From a virus, in the IMG/VR virus record IMGVR_UViG_3300032093_008073, positions 1-41,742 of that record: a DNA stretch of 41,742 nt; one strand, written 5' to 3'. The position numbers were made by a program, and so were the translations under genes. The notes under the pieces were generated by a model. The model ran no database searches and was not told the DNA's origin. It was given only the letters and a program-made list of their open reading frames with translations. Below are positions 15,455-23,085 of this stretch, piece after piece; position 1 is the first letter of the stretch; each line of letters opens with the position of its first letter.

Positions 15455-15934
15455 ATGAAAAATCAAATTCAAAGGGGATTCCCTACCCCATTTAACAGGG
15501 ACGAGTTTTTCTCGCCATTCGATACTCTTTTAGATAGAGTATTTTCTGAAAATTTTCCTGAATTATCAAAAGAAGTAGGTATCACACCTTTCGCAGCTTC
15601 GGCATATCCAAAATGTGATATTGTTGATTTCGCTGACCGTATTGAGATTATTGCGGAAATTCCTGGTCTAAGTAAAGACCAAATAACCATTGATGTAGAA
15701 GATTCAATCATTACATTGAAGGGTGAAAAAAATACCAAAGTTGAAGAAAAAGAAGGTGGTACATACCTTCGTAGAGAAGTGAAACGTTCTTCATTCCAAA
15801 GAACATTCACAGCCGATACAAAAATCTTCAATTTGGATAAGCTAAAAGCTAAGTTCGAAGATGGTGTGTTAGAACTAACAGTACCAAAAAGAGAAAAGGA
15901 ACAACCTAAGAAAAGAACAATTTCAATAGGTTAA
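15455..15934 (+). CDS. Small heat shock protein (Hsp20/alpha-crystallin), 159 aa
   Basis: ATP-independent holdase chaperone. The N-terminal arm FPTPFNRDEFFSPFDTLLDRVF (residues 9-30) is typical of class A Hsp20. The alpha-crystallin domain spans about 50-145: PKCDIVDFADRIEIIAEIPGLSKDQITIDV, ITLKGEK, YLRREVKRSSFQRTF, and LKAKFEDGVLELTVPK with the G-V-L motif. Ends in the dimer-capping T-I-S-I-G, an I-x-I/V motif. Hsp20 genes are typical of T4-like cyanophages and large phages. Expressed from a late-type box. Confidence 0.95.
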   Translation: MKNQIQRGFPTPFNRDEFFSPFDTLLDRVFSENFPELSKEVGITPFAASAYPKCDIVDFADRIEIIAEIPGLSKDQITIDVEDSIITLKGEKNTKVEEKEGGTYLRREVKRSSFQRTFTADTKIFNLDKLKAKFEDGVLELTVPKREKEQPKKRTISIG

Positions 15935-15950
15935 TCCTATCAAAATAACG

Positions 15951-15987
15951 AAAGGGTGGGTATCAAAATCCACCCTTTTTATTTTTA
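15951..15987 (+). terminator. Intrinsic terminator after hsp20
   Basis: Arms AAAGGGTGG (15951-15959) and CCACCCTTT (15970-15978) around a 10-nt loop, followed by T-rich sequence to 15987. A late-type box follows at 15991. Confidence 0.88.
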
Positions 15988-15990
15988 ATC

Positions 15991-16000
15991 AATATTTATA
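15991..16000 (+). promoter_or_regulatory. Late-type promoter box AATATTTATA
   Basis: Nine of ten bases match. It directly follows the hsp20 terminator and lies 20 nt before the ATG at 16021. Confidence 0.55.
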
Positions 16001-16020
16001 TAGAAACAAATAATAGTTTT

Positions 16021-16200
16021 ATGAAACCTGAATACAAAATGAGAGCTCAAGAAAACTTAGAAGCAATTGCTAAGAGAGCAAAAGTTATTTCTGAAATGTT
16101 AAAAGGCGAAAGACCAGCTAATCCTGCTGAGGCTACAAAATTAACAGTAGAAATTGAAAGATTAGTTGAGTTGACACAAAATATAGTAGACTTATCATAA
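16021..16200 (+). CDS. Hypothetical helical protein, 59 aa
   Basis: Entirely helical small protein beginning MKPEYKMRAQENLEAIAKRA; heptad-like spacing of Leu/Ile/Val in both halves suggests a two-helix hairpin with a GERPAN turn around residues 29-34. Unknown function. It is 4 nt upstream of the 447-aa membrane protein and shares its late-type box. Confidence 0.72.
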   Translation: MKPEYKMRAQENLEAIAKRAKVISEMLKGERPANPAEATKLTVEIERLVELTQNIVDLS

Positions 16201-16204
16201 GAAA

Positions 16205-17548
16205 ATGAATTGGTTAAAAATATTGGTTGGATTATCAGCAGTTATTGTTGCTGGTTGTGCAGCTTACTTCTCCGTAACGGGATTGGGTGTTCTATTTGCA
16301 GGAGCATCTATATCAGTAATGGTAATGGCAGGTTCTTTAGAGGCTGCAAAATTAGTTGCCGCAACTTATCTAAAGCAAGAATGGGATACACTTAAAGGAT
16401 TTAATAAATGGTATCTAACGATAGCAGTAGCAACTTTAATGCTTATTACATCGGCTGGTATCTTTGGTTACCTTTCTAATGCCTTCCAACAACAAAATCT
16501 TTCCTTACAAAAAGTGGAAAGAGATATTGCAGTATATCAAACTCAAATTGAAAAGAACGATAAGGAAATTGAAAGATATACTAATCAATTAAACAATCAA
16601 CAAAACATTCGTAACTCACAAGAGGCAAATTTATCTAAACAAATTGATAAAGATAAATCAACAGCAAGAGTATCACAAATGATTCGTAATGCTGATAAAG
16701 AGATTAGTTCTATATCCAAACGTATTGATGAACTAACAAAACAAAATAATGTTTCTTTAGATTCAATAAATTCAATTAAAAATAATAATATTGAATTAGA
16801 AAGAGAAGTTGGTGGATTCCGTTTCGTAGCAGATGCGTTTGGTGTTCCACTTAATGATGTTGTTAAATTCTTTATCCTTATTATCGTATTAGTATTTGAC
16901 CCATTGGCAGTAGCATTGATTATTGCGTTTAATGGTTTGATTATGAAACGTAGAGAAGAAAAGATAATGGAAAAAATTGAGAGTAAAGATTATGAAGTAT
17001 ATGGTGATAAAGAAAAGCAAAAAGAAGCTTTAGTTGAGATGATGAAGAATGACCAAGAATTGGGATTGTATGATGAACCAATGGAATTATCAGAAAATGA
17101 TAAAAAAACATTTTTTGATAATATAGAAAATCCACCGGCTCCAAACGAAGAATTAAAAGAAGCGGCTTCTCAATACAACGAAGAAGTAAAAAAAAACGAA
17201 ATTAATTCCACTACAACAAATGTGGAAACGAATGAGATAATTAGTGAAGAAATAACTGATGCTGATTTGTTAAAACTTGAACCTGATTATTCTCCAAGAT
17301 ATATTGATATTGATGGGGATGGATCTGTTGATGGAATTGATACAGATGGAGATGGTATAATAAATGAAGTAACTGCACATCCTAATAGAGCAATGGAAAT
17401 ACGAAATGCACTACCTTATTATGCTAGAGCAACTTTTGATTGGAATGACCGTAAGAGTTGGATAAATGACCAAAATGCGGTTAATTATTGGATAAAACAT
17501 ATCAAACCTTCACAATATCCAACCGATTTTTCAAGTAAATCATATTAA
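16205..17548 (+). CDS. Phage membrane/coiled-coil protein with Asp-rich calcium-type motif, 447 aa
   Basis: Membrane spans at about residues 5-22, 27-50 and 63-87, a long coiled coil over about 90-205 (VERDIAVYQTQIEKNDKEIE), then another span at about 219-245 (FFILIIVLVFDPLAVALIIA). The cytoplasmic C-terminal part is acidic. At about residues 364-384 is DIDGDGSVDGIDTDGDGIIN, two D-x-D-G-D-G loops like thrombospondin type 3/EF-hand calcium loops. Similar FDPLAV-containing proteins are common T4-like phage hypotheticals. No role is established. Related Asp-rich loops occur in the 223-aa protein at 29156. Confidence 0.78.
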   Translation: MNWLKILVGLSAVIVAGCAAYFSVTGLGVLFAGASISVMVMAGSLEAAKLVAATYLKQEWDTLKGFNKWYLTIAVATLMLITSAGIFGYLSNAFQQQNLSLQKVERDIAVYQTQIEKNDKEIERYTNQLNNQQNIRNSQEANLSKQIDKDKSTARVSQMIRNADKEISSISKRIDELTKQNNVSLDSINSIKNNNIELEREVGGFRFVADAFGVPLNDVVKFFILIIVLVFDPLAVALIIAFNGLIMKRREEKIMEKIESKDYEVYGDKEKQKEALVEMMKNDQELGLYDEPMELSENDKKTFFDNIENPPAPNEELKEAASQYNEEVKKNEINSTTTNVETNEIISEEITDADLLKLEPDYSPRYIDIDGDGSVDGIDTDGDGIINEVTAHPNRAMEIRNALPYYARATFDWNDRKSWINDQNAVNYWIKHIKPSQYPTDFSSKSY

Positions 17549-17550
17549 TA

Positions 17551-17582
17551 TTTGGTAAATCCAAACATTTTTTGTATATTTG
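17551..17582 (+). promoter_or_regulatory. Bacteroidota-type promoter of the UvdE gene
   Basis: TTTG (17551-17554), 20-nt spacer, TATATTTG (17575-17582), a full consensus match, 22 nt before the ATG at 17605. Confidence 0.9.
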
Positions 17583-17604
17583 TATTACAACAAATAATAC
17601 TAAA

Positions 17605-18480
17605 ATGATGAATTTAGGATATGCTTGTATCAATATGAGTATGGGTAAAAAAGTTACTACTAACCGAGCTATGGTTAAGAGGACTTTTCAAACTAAAGGA
17701 TTGGATTATGTATCTGAATTAGCATTAGCAAATGCAAAAGATATAATCAAAATATTAGAGTGGAATAGAATGAATGGGATTAAACTATTCAGATTATCTT
17801 CCGCTATCGTACCTTGGGGTGACCATATTGATTTAACCCAACTAAAAGATTACAAAGAGATTAAGAGTGAGTTAAAGAAAGCAGGTGATTTTGCTAAGTT
17901 CCATAACATGCGTATTAATTCGCATCCTGGTCCATTCGTTGTATTAACTTCACCAAATGAAGAAGTTGTTAAGAACGCAATAGCAGATTTGGAATTGCAT
18001 GGTAAGATATTTGATATGATGGGATTATCTAAAACACCATTCAATAATATTAATATTCATTGTAACGGAGTTTACGGAGATAAGAAATCAGCAATGGATA
18101 GATTTTGTAACAACTTCAAACGTTTATCTAAATCAGTTCGTAGCCGATTGACGGTTGAGAATGATGACAAGGCTACAATGTATTCCGTATTAGATTTGAT
18201 GTATATTCATAATAAGATTAAAATTCCAATTGTGTTTGATTATCACCATCACACATTTTGTACAGGCGGATTAACCGAAGAAGAAGCACTTAAATTAGCC
18301 GCAACAACTTGGCCTGATGGAATTACGCAAGAAGTTCATTACTCAGAACCAAAAGAAGGAACAAAACCACAGGCTCACGCTGATTACATAAAACAATTAC
18401 CCGAAACATACGGATTAGATATTGATATTATGGTTGAGGCAAAAGCAAAAGAATTAGCAATATTACCTTTTATTAAATGA
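17605..18480 (+). CDS. uvsE: UV damage endonuclease UvdE/UvsE, 291 aa
   Basis: TIM-barrel UV-damage endonuclease that nicks 5' of photoproducts. Motifs in order: LGYACINMS at the start, FRLSSAIVPWGDH (about residues 63-75), MRINSHPGPFVVL (about 101-113), NNINIHCNGVYGDKKSA (about 144-160), RLTVENDD (about 180-187), IVFDYHHHTF (about 209-218) with the His cluster, and EVHYSEPK (about 243-250). These are the metal-binding His/Glu/Asp sites of the family. The ATG at 17605 is chosen because an earlier in-frame start would lie inside the promoter -7 box. Overlaps the next gene by 4 nt. Confidence 0.93.
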   Translation: MMNLGYACINMSMGKKVTTNRAMVKRTFQTKGLDYVSELALANAKDIIKILEWNRMNGIKLFRLSSAIVPWGDHIDLTQLKDYKEIKSELKKAGDFAKFHNMRINSHPGPFVVLTSPNEEVVKNAIADLELHGKIFDMMGLSKTPFNNINIHCNGVYGDKKSAMDRFCNNFKRLSKSVRSRLTVENDDKATMYSVLDLMYIHNKIKIPIVFDYHHHTFCTGGLTEEEALKLAATTWPDGITQEVHYSEPKEGTKPQAHADYIKQLPETYGLDIDIMVEAKAKELAILPFIK

Positions 18481-18791
18481 TGAATTACATAGCAATATTA
18501 ACCTTTCAAATAATGTTCAATATCTTTAAGGTATTGGAGATTAAATTTACTTATGAGAATCAACTAAATAGGTTACTTATTAATTCAGTTTGGATTAATT
18601 TGGTATCACTTGCTTCAGTTTATTTTTCATTGGATAGTTTGTTAAAAGGAGATATGTGGGTACTACCATTTTATATTGGAGGTAGTGTATTAGGTAAATG
18701 GATAGCAATGACTCAAATGGATAACTTAGAATCTAAATTATTTATATTTTTCAAAACAAAAGAAGATGGCAAAAGGAATACTAGAGTTTGA
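18477..18791 (+). CDS. Predicted integral membrane protein, 104 aa
   Basis: Three hydrophobic segments at about residues 3-20, 37-55 and 61-78, with short charged loops and a charged C-terminal tail. ATGA overlap with the UvdE stop makes it translationally coupled. Similar small multi-span proteins accompany phage DNA-metabolism genes. No specific function can be inferred. The following gene starts inside its 3' end. Confidence 0.75.
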   Translation: MMNYIAILTFQIMFNIFKVLEIKFTYENQLNRLLINSVWINLVSLASVYFSLDSLLKGDMWVLPFYIGGSVLGKWIAMTQMDNLESKLFIFFKTKEDGKRNTRV

Positions 18792-19008
18792 CCTTAATGA
18801 ACCAGATGATATATTGGCACATAAACGTGCAGTTAAAGCAACTGATATGGCTATTGCATTATTTCAATTTGCACATAATACTAAAAAAGGATTTGAATGG
18901 AAATTGGACAAATACGAATCTAAAGAAGATTTGTTAGATGCGGTATATGAGCAGTTTTGGGATATAATGGAAGAACATAATATAAGATTGGATGATATAA
19001 TAAACTAA
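18766..19008 (+). CDS. Hypothetical phage protein, 80 aa
   Basis: Acidic soluble protein. LEFDLNEPDDILAHKRAVKATDMAIALFQF (residues 6-35), then WKLDKYESKEDLLDAVYEQFWDIMEEHNI, resembles a small conserved T4-like phage protein often found in replication clusters. It overlaps the upstream gene by 26 nt and ends 2 nt before thyA. Function unknown. Confidence 0.75.
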   Translation: MAKGILEFDLNEPDDILAHKRAVKATDMAIALFQFAHNTKKGFEWKLDKYESKEDLLDAVYEQFWDIMEEHNIRLDDIIN

Positions 19009-19010
19009 TT

Positions 19011-19832
19011 ATGGCTAACGAAATAGATAGACAATATAAAGAATTATTAGAACACATTATCAGATTTGGTGTTGATAAAACTGATAGAACCGGTACAGGT
19101 ACTAAATCTATTTTTGGATGGCAAATACGTCACAATATGCAGAATGGGTTTCCAGCATTAACAACGAAGAAATTAGCATGGAAGCAAGTATGTTCAGAAC
19201 TACTTTGGTTCTTAACAGGCCAAACTAATATTGCTTTCTTACACAAATATAACAATCATATATGGGATGGTGATTATGCTAAGAGTGGAAGAACTGATGG
19301 TGAGTTAGGACCTATCTATGGTAAACAATGGAGAAAGTGGGATGGTAAGAATGGAAGAATTGACCAAATAGATGATTTAGTGAGAACCATAAAAGAAAAT
19401 CCAGATAGTAGAAGATTGATGGTATCTGCTTGGAATGTAGGTGAATTAGACCAAATGGTTTTACCACCTTGTCATTATGGATTTCAATGTTACGTTAGAG
19501 AAGGTAAGTATCTTTCCTTAATGTGGAATCAACGTTCAGTGGATACATTCTTAGGATTACCTTTTAATATTGCTTCTTATGGGTTATTACTTCATATATT
19601 AGCAAATGAATGTGGTATGATACCTGATGAATTGATTGGTAATTTAGGGGATGTACATTTATACTCTAATCATATTGAGCAGGCTAAAGAACAACTAAGC
19701 CGAACTCCATATGAACTACCAACACTAAAAACCGAAGTGAAAATAGATGGTATATGTTGTGCTACACCTGATGATTTTATATTAGAAGGTTATCAACACC
19801 ACCCAACAATTAAAGCACCTTTAAGTAATTAA
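19011..19832 (+). CDS. thyA: Thymidylate synthase, 273 aa
   Basis: Converts dUMP to dTMP with methylene-tetrahydrofolate. All key regions are present: DRTGTGT (about residues 24-30) with the phosphate-binding Arg, ALTTKKLAWKQVCSELLWFL, IWDGDYA, GPIYGKQWRKW, SRRLMVSAWNVGELDQMVLPPCHYGFQCYV (about 134-163) with the catalytic Cys in PPCH, QRSVDTFLGLPFNIASY (about 171-187), GDVHLYSNH and the C-terminal YQHHPTIKAPLSN. Length is normal. Part of the operon that begins with UvdE. Confidence 0.97.
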   Translation: MANEIDRQYKELLEHIIRFGVDKTDRTGTGTKSIFGWQIRHNMQNGFPALTTKKLAWKQVCSELLWFLTGQTNIAFLHKYNNHIWDGDYAKSGRTDGELGPIYGKQWRKWDGKNGRIDQIDDLVRTIKENPDSRRLMVSAWNVGELDQMVLPPCHYGFQCYVREGKYLSLMWNQRSVDTFLGLPFNIASYGLLLHILANECGMIPDELIGNLGDVHLYSNHIEQAKEQLSRTPYELPTLKTEVKIDGICCATPDDFILEGYQHHPTIKAPLSN

Positions 19833-19834
19833 TT

Positions 19835-20224
19835 ATGGCAAATTTTGATGTAAAAATACAACACCCAAAAAGAGTAGAAAAAAAATGGGGATATGAATTG
19901 TGGATACATAATGATAAAGATTATTGTGGAAAGTTATTAGTGTTCAATAATAGTGGTGATAAATTTTCAATGCACTATCATATGATTAAAGATGAAACGT
20001 GGTATGTACAAGAAGGAGCATTTCAGTTTGATTGGCTAGATACTGAAAATGGTGAAAGACTTTACACACAAATCCAAAAAGGTGATGTGATTGAAATTAA
20101 AAAAGGATTACCACATCAACTAACCGCATTAACTGATGGAGCAACTATCTTTGAAGTTAGTACACAACACTTTGATGAAGATAGTTATAGAATTTACCGA
20201 AACCAACCAAGTGATTTAGAATAA
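19835..20224 (+). CDS. Cupin-domain protein, 129 aa
   Basis: Single cupin barrel resembling the C-terminal half of mannose-phosphate isomerase/guanylyltransferase cupins. HPKRVEKKWGYELWIHN (about residues 9-25), then the metal motif 1 GDKFSMHYHMIKDETWYVQEG (about 42-62; H-x-H and E) and motif 2 GDVIEIKKGLPHQLTAL (about 85-101; G-x-x-x-x-x-P-x-G/L-x-x-H). The usual metal ligands are present. Substrate unknown. It sits 2 nt after thyA, and its TAATG overlap couples the next gene. Confidence 0.85.
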   Translation: MANFDVKIQHPKRVEKKWGYELWIHNDKDYCGKLLVFNNSGDKFSMHYHMIKDETWYVQEGAFQFDWLDTENGERLYTQIQKGDVIEIKKGLPHQLTALTDGATIFEVSTQHFDEDSYRIYRNQPSDLE

Positions 20225-20412
20225 TGACAAAGATAACAAAATATTTGAGAAATTTAGAAGAACTAAAAAAAGAATTGGAAGAAAATCCTGAAAACATAAA
20301 ATACTATATAGGTTATATGGGATTTAATTCTGAAGATGACCGTTCAATAGATTTCATAAACGAAAAAATAAAAGAATATAAAAATAAACAAAATGAAAGT
20401 ACAAAAAATTAA
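20224..20412 (+). CDS. Hypothetical 62-aa protein
   Basis: Highly charged helical protein beginning MTKITKYLRNLEELKKELEE, ending in a Lys/Asn-rich tail. No motif. Overlaps the cupin stop by one base and the next gene's start by 20 nt, so the coding evidence is mainly its packed position. Confidence 0.65.
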   Translation: MTKITKYLRNLEELKKELEENPENIKYYIGYMGFNSEDDRSIDFINEKIKEYKNKQNESTKN

Positions 20413-20968
20413 AGAATCTATTATAAGCACAGATGATTATAATGAATACAAATCTTTAATATCTAACCTAGATGGATTTGTATTTAATGGTGCCGATGTT
20501 GGTATAGATAAAAGAATTATTACAATTCGTTTGGGTAATAAAGAAGATGAATTAAATTTGATTAATCCTAAAATATTACAAGTTTCTGATAAACCATTGG
20601 TTTACTTTGAAAAAGATAGTATTAAAAAGAATAAAGTTAGAAAAACAATTCGTTATCCTTGGATTGTTTTACAAACTGATAATTTAGGAAAAGTTGAATT
20701 CAAAGCAGAAAAAACTGATTGGAAAAACGCTGATGAGTTTTTTGGTGATGTTGGGTTGTTAGAGTGTGTTTTAGTACAAAGAGCAATAGATGCAATTGAT
20801 GGTATTGATATTACACACCCATCAAGATCTTATTCAGAAACTATTGTAAAGGATAAAGAACCTGGACGCAACGAAAGAGTTATGTTGCAGGGACCAAATG
20901 GTGAGATGGAATTTGTTAAGAGTAAAAAGATTGATTCCTATCTCGAAAAGGGTTGGCAATTAATCTAA
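20393..20968 (+). CDS. Degenerate peptide deformylase-like protein, 191 aa
   Basis: The order of elements matches peptide deformylase: ADVGIDKRIITIRL (about residues 34-47) for the GLAANQIG-I-x-x-R segment, LINPKIL (about 56-62), YFEKDSIKKNKVRKTIRYPWIVLQ (about 71-94) for the EGCLS motif and following strand, and LLECVLVQRAIDAIDGIDI (about 120-138) where active enzymes have QHExDHLNG. The zinc ligands are gone: HExxH reads RAxxA and the motif Cys is Asp. It should not deformylate peptides; a binding or regulatory role is possible. A 50-residue C-terminal extension follows. Homology is by pattern. Confidence 0.62.
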   Translation: MKVQKIKESIISTDDYNEYKSLISNLDGFVFNGADVGIDKRIITIRLGNKEDELNLINPKILQVSDKPLVYFEKDSIKKNKVRKTIRYPWIVLQTDNLGKVEFKAEKTDWKNADEFFGDVGLLECVLVQRAIDAIDGIDITHPSRSYSETIVKDKEPGRNERVMLQGPNGEMEFVKSKKIDSYLEKGWQLI

Positions 20969-20979
20969 ACTCTAAAAAA

Positions 20980-21219
20980 ATGGCAAGATTTATATTTATC
21001 ACTACCAACGAAGAAAATAGAGAAGCTTCTAAAATTGAGTTTACTGTTCCTGATGATTTGGATATTTGGGAGTATAAAAGAATATGTATGAGAATGGCAG
21101 GGGCAATGGGTTATACAAATATATCTATTAAGAAGGCTTTTGGGCACGAATATAAAAGAGAATTAGATTACGAATTAACACAAAACCTACAAGCCTTATA
21201 TTCAGGCTCCTATGTATAA
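20980..21219 (+). CDS. Hypothetical protein, 79 aa
   Basis: Small alpha/beta protein starting MARFIFITTNEENREASKIE, with a FTVPDDLDIWEYKRICMRMAGAMGY segment. An upstream in-frame TTG exists, but the ATG 11 nt after the previous stop is preferred. No family recognised. Confidence 0.72.
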   Translation: MARFIFITTNEENREASKIEFTVPDDLDIWEYKRICMRMAGAMGYTNISIKKAFGHEYKRELDYELTQNLQALYSGSYV

Positions 21220-21220
21220 T

Positions 21221-21466
21221 ATGGAAGCAAAAACAATAGCAGAAATACTAACACATCAGCAAGAAAATATACTTGCACTTAAAATTACTTTGGATTCTCT
21301 TATTGAAGAATTGAATGAATTGGAAGTAATTGATTATGGTAAGTTAGAAAAGAAAGTACAAAGAAGAATTAAAAAACTTCACAATTTAGCAAAAAAAGCA
21401 CAAAAAGAACATACAGAAATGGATATTCCATTTAACCTTTTTGGTAATCCAATTGCTGAGGCTTAA
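21221..21466 (+). CDS. Hypothetical helical protein, 81 aa
   Basis: Two long helices (about residues 3-33 and 38-70), the second rich in Lys, with a HNLAKKAQKEHTEMDIPF tail. Coiled-coil-like spacing. ATG at 21221 lies right after the previous stop; an in-frame ATG at 21212 inside the previous gene is an alternative. Unknown function. Confidence 0.7.
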   Translation: MEAKTIAEILTHQQENILALKITLDSLIEELNELEVIDYGKLEKKVQRRIKKLHNLAKKAQKEHTEMDIPFNLFGNPIAEA

Positions 21467-21467
21467 A

Positions 21468-21499
21468 TTTGGAATTATCAAAAAATTGTTGTATATTTG
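21468..21499 (+). promoter_or_regulatory. Bacteroidota-type promoter upstream of the late sigma operon
   Basis: TTTG (21468-21471), 20-nt spacer, TATATTTG (21492-21499), 18 nt before the ATG at 21518. It would place the gp55-like sigma gene under host RNA polymerase control. Confidence 0.88.
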
Positions 21500-21517
21500 T
21501 ATAATAACTAAAAATTT

Positions 21518-21805
21518 ATGGATTATTTAATAGGTTTTTTATTAATAATATTATTACCAGCTTCAATAATATTCAATATATTACTTCTTATCAGAGGTAT
21601 TAATTTTGTAAAACAAAATGAACAATTAAAAGATGTAATTAATGTTTATGAAGATAAACAATTACAAACTCAAGAAAAATTAGAAACTATGTTGCAAATG
21701 ATGAGAGATATTGATATTAGAGGTTCATTTGAATCAGATGACGAAGTTGGAGCTGTGTTCTCTGAATTAAAGAACACAATTGAAACTTACAAAAATGAAA
21801 TCTAA
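21518..21805 (+). CDS. Membrane-anchored coiled-coil protein, 95 aa
   Basis: N-terminal membrane span (about residues 4-26, LIGFLLIILLPASIIFNILL) followed by an acidic coiled coil (INFVKQNEQLKDVINVYEDK, then QTQEKLETMLQMM). Such anchored coiled-coil proteins often sit next to late transcription genes in T4-like phages. It starts the operon containing the sigma factor, 2 nt upstream of it. Role unknown. Confidence 0.75.
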   Translation: MDYLIGFLLIILLPASIIFNILLLIRGINFVKQNEQLKDVINVYEDKQLQTQEKLETMLQMMRDIDIRGSFESDDEVGAVFSELKNTIETYKNEI

Positions 21806-21807
21806 TC

Positions 21808-22530
21808 ATGCCAAGAAAAAAGAAAGACAGAGTTTATTTTACAATAGATACTGAAAAAGCAATTATTGAATATAATAAAACAACCGATATAAAAATCAGA
21901 AATAAAATTTACGAAGAAAGTATAAAATATCCATTTGAGAAATTAGCAGAAAATATTCTTAATACTTTCAAATTTTCTTATTTTGATGTAAGTAAGGAAG
22001 ATGTACAAATGGAAGTGGTATCTACACTAATTGAAAAAATACATATGTTCCAAGAAGGTAAGGGTAAAGCATTCTCTTATTTTTCTATTGTTGCTAAAAA
22101 CCATTTGATTCTAAAAAATAATAGCAACTACAAACGTTTCAAAAAAACAGCACTACTTTCTGAAATGCCCGAAAGCTGGAATCCAGAAGATGATTTTAGA
22201 GAAGTAGAACAAGGAAATGAGTTTGTAGAATTCAAAGAATTAATGTTAAAATATTGGGACCAAAATTTGACAAGAGTTTTTACAAAGAAAAGAGATATTC
22301 AAATTGCAGATGCTGTTTTAGAATTATTCCGTAGAAGTAGGTATATAGAAAATTTTAATAAGAAACACCTATATTTACTAATCCGAGAAATGACAGATTG
22401 TAAGACTCACTACATTACAAAAGTGGTAAACGAAATGAAAAAACATCAGGTAAAGATGTTAAACGATTACTTAGACCACGGAATGATTAAATCTCCAAAT
22501 AACGATTTTTGGGAAGAAGAATATTTATAA
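21808..22530 (+). CDS. gp55-like late-transcription sigma factor, 240 aa
   Basis: Resembles T4 gp55 and its relatives in marine T4-like phages. VYFTIDTEKAIIEYNKTTD (residues 9-27) is followed by YPFEKLAENILNTFKFSYFDVS, then KEDVQMEVVSTLIEKIHMFQEGKGKAFSYFSIVAKNHLI (about 63-101), the region-2-like core-binding and DNA-melting helices with the conserved 'KxKAFxYF' stretch, and a basic NNSNYKRFKK. The C-terminal 100 residues are longer than in T4. It should direct host core RNA polymerase to late promoters, here presumably the TATATTTATA boxes. No sliding-clamp or gp33 partner is visible in this window. Confidence 0.8.
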   Translation: MPRKKKDRVYFTIDTEKAIIEYNKTTDIKIRNKIYEESIKYPFEKLAENILNTFKFSYFDVSKEDVQMEVVSTLIEKIHMFQEGKGKAFSYFSIVAKNHLILKNNSNYKRFKKTALLSEMPESWNPEDDFREVEQGNEFVEFKELMLKYWDQNLTRVFTKKRDIQIADAVLELFRRSRYIENFNKKHLYLLIREMTDCKTHYITKVVNEMKKHQVKMLNDYLDHGMIKSPNNDFWEEEYL

Positions 22531-22548
22531 TCTATAAAGGATTATATT

Positions 22549-22914
22549 ATGACAGATTTAGCTTCAATGTTATTACACAGCCGTACACAGGCTCACGTAT
22601 TCCATTTAAGGGTATCTCCTAATGGATTAGCTCCGCATCTTGCTTTAGAAGGGTACTACGATGGTATTGTAGGGATGATAGATGGTTTGGTAGAGGGTTA
22701 TCAAGGAATGGCTGGTTTGATTGAATTCAAAGCAGTAAAAGGAATTGACAATGATGCATCTATTGAGAACATCATCGCTTATTTTGAAGACCTGTTAAAA
22801 TTTGTACAAACTAATAGAAAATCAGAAGAATTATCAGCTAGCTGGATTCAGAACGAAGTTGATAATGTTGAAAAATTAATATATTCTACACTCTATAAGT
22901 TGAAAAATTTATAG
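22549..22914 (+). CDS. Ferritin/Dps-like helical protein (DUF5856-type), 121 aa
   Basis: Helical protein with HVFHLRVSPNGLAPHLALEGYYDGIVGMIDGLVEGYQG (about residues 16-53), which reads like helices A and B of Dps/ferritin-like four-helix bundles (H-x-x-H, then H-x-x-L-x-x-Y-D-x-x-x-x-x-I-D). Similar short phage proteins exist without known function. It has only two of the usual metal-site segments. It ends the sigma-factor operon; a hairpin follows. Confidence 0.65.
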   Translation: MTDLASMLLHSRTQAHVFHLRVSPNGLAPHLALEGYYDGIVGMIDGLVEGYQGMAGLIEFKAVKGIDNDASIENIIAYFEDLLKFVQTNRKSEELSASWIQNEVDNVEKLIYSTLYKLKNL

Positions 22915-22941
22915 TAATTTTACTTAAAAAAGTTAGTAATT

Positions 22942-22976
22942 AATGGGTATCTAATATTTATGCTTAGATACCCATT
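22942..22976. repeat. 13-bp perfect inverted repeat with a late-type box in its loop
   Basis: AATGGGTATCTAA (22942-22954) and TTAGATACCCATT (22964-22976) are exact reverse complements around TATTTATGC. The loop region reads AATATTTATG, a near match to the late-type box. A weak T-run follows, so it may be a terminator, a regulated promoter, or both. The rest of 22915-23085 holds no gene that I can support. Confidence 0.7.
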
Positions 22977-23085
22977 TTAGTATCTAATTGTTTTGCTTTA
23001 GTACGTTATTTCCTATTTGTTCCGTTTATTGGTTTCCGCAAGTGTTATCTAACTTGTTATACTAACATAATAAGCTGATATACTC

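Noticed and set aside
20991-21000. TATATTTATC box at the start of the 79-aa gene
   Set aside because: It lies inside the coding sequence (codons for FIFI) just after the start, so it is probably a codon coincidence and not a promoter for the gene itself.
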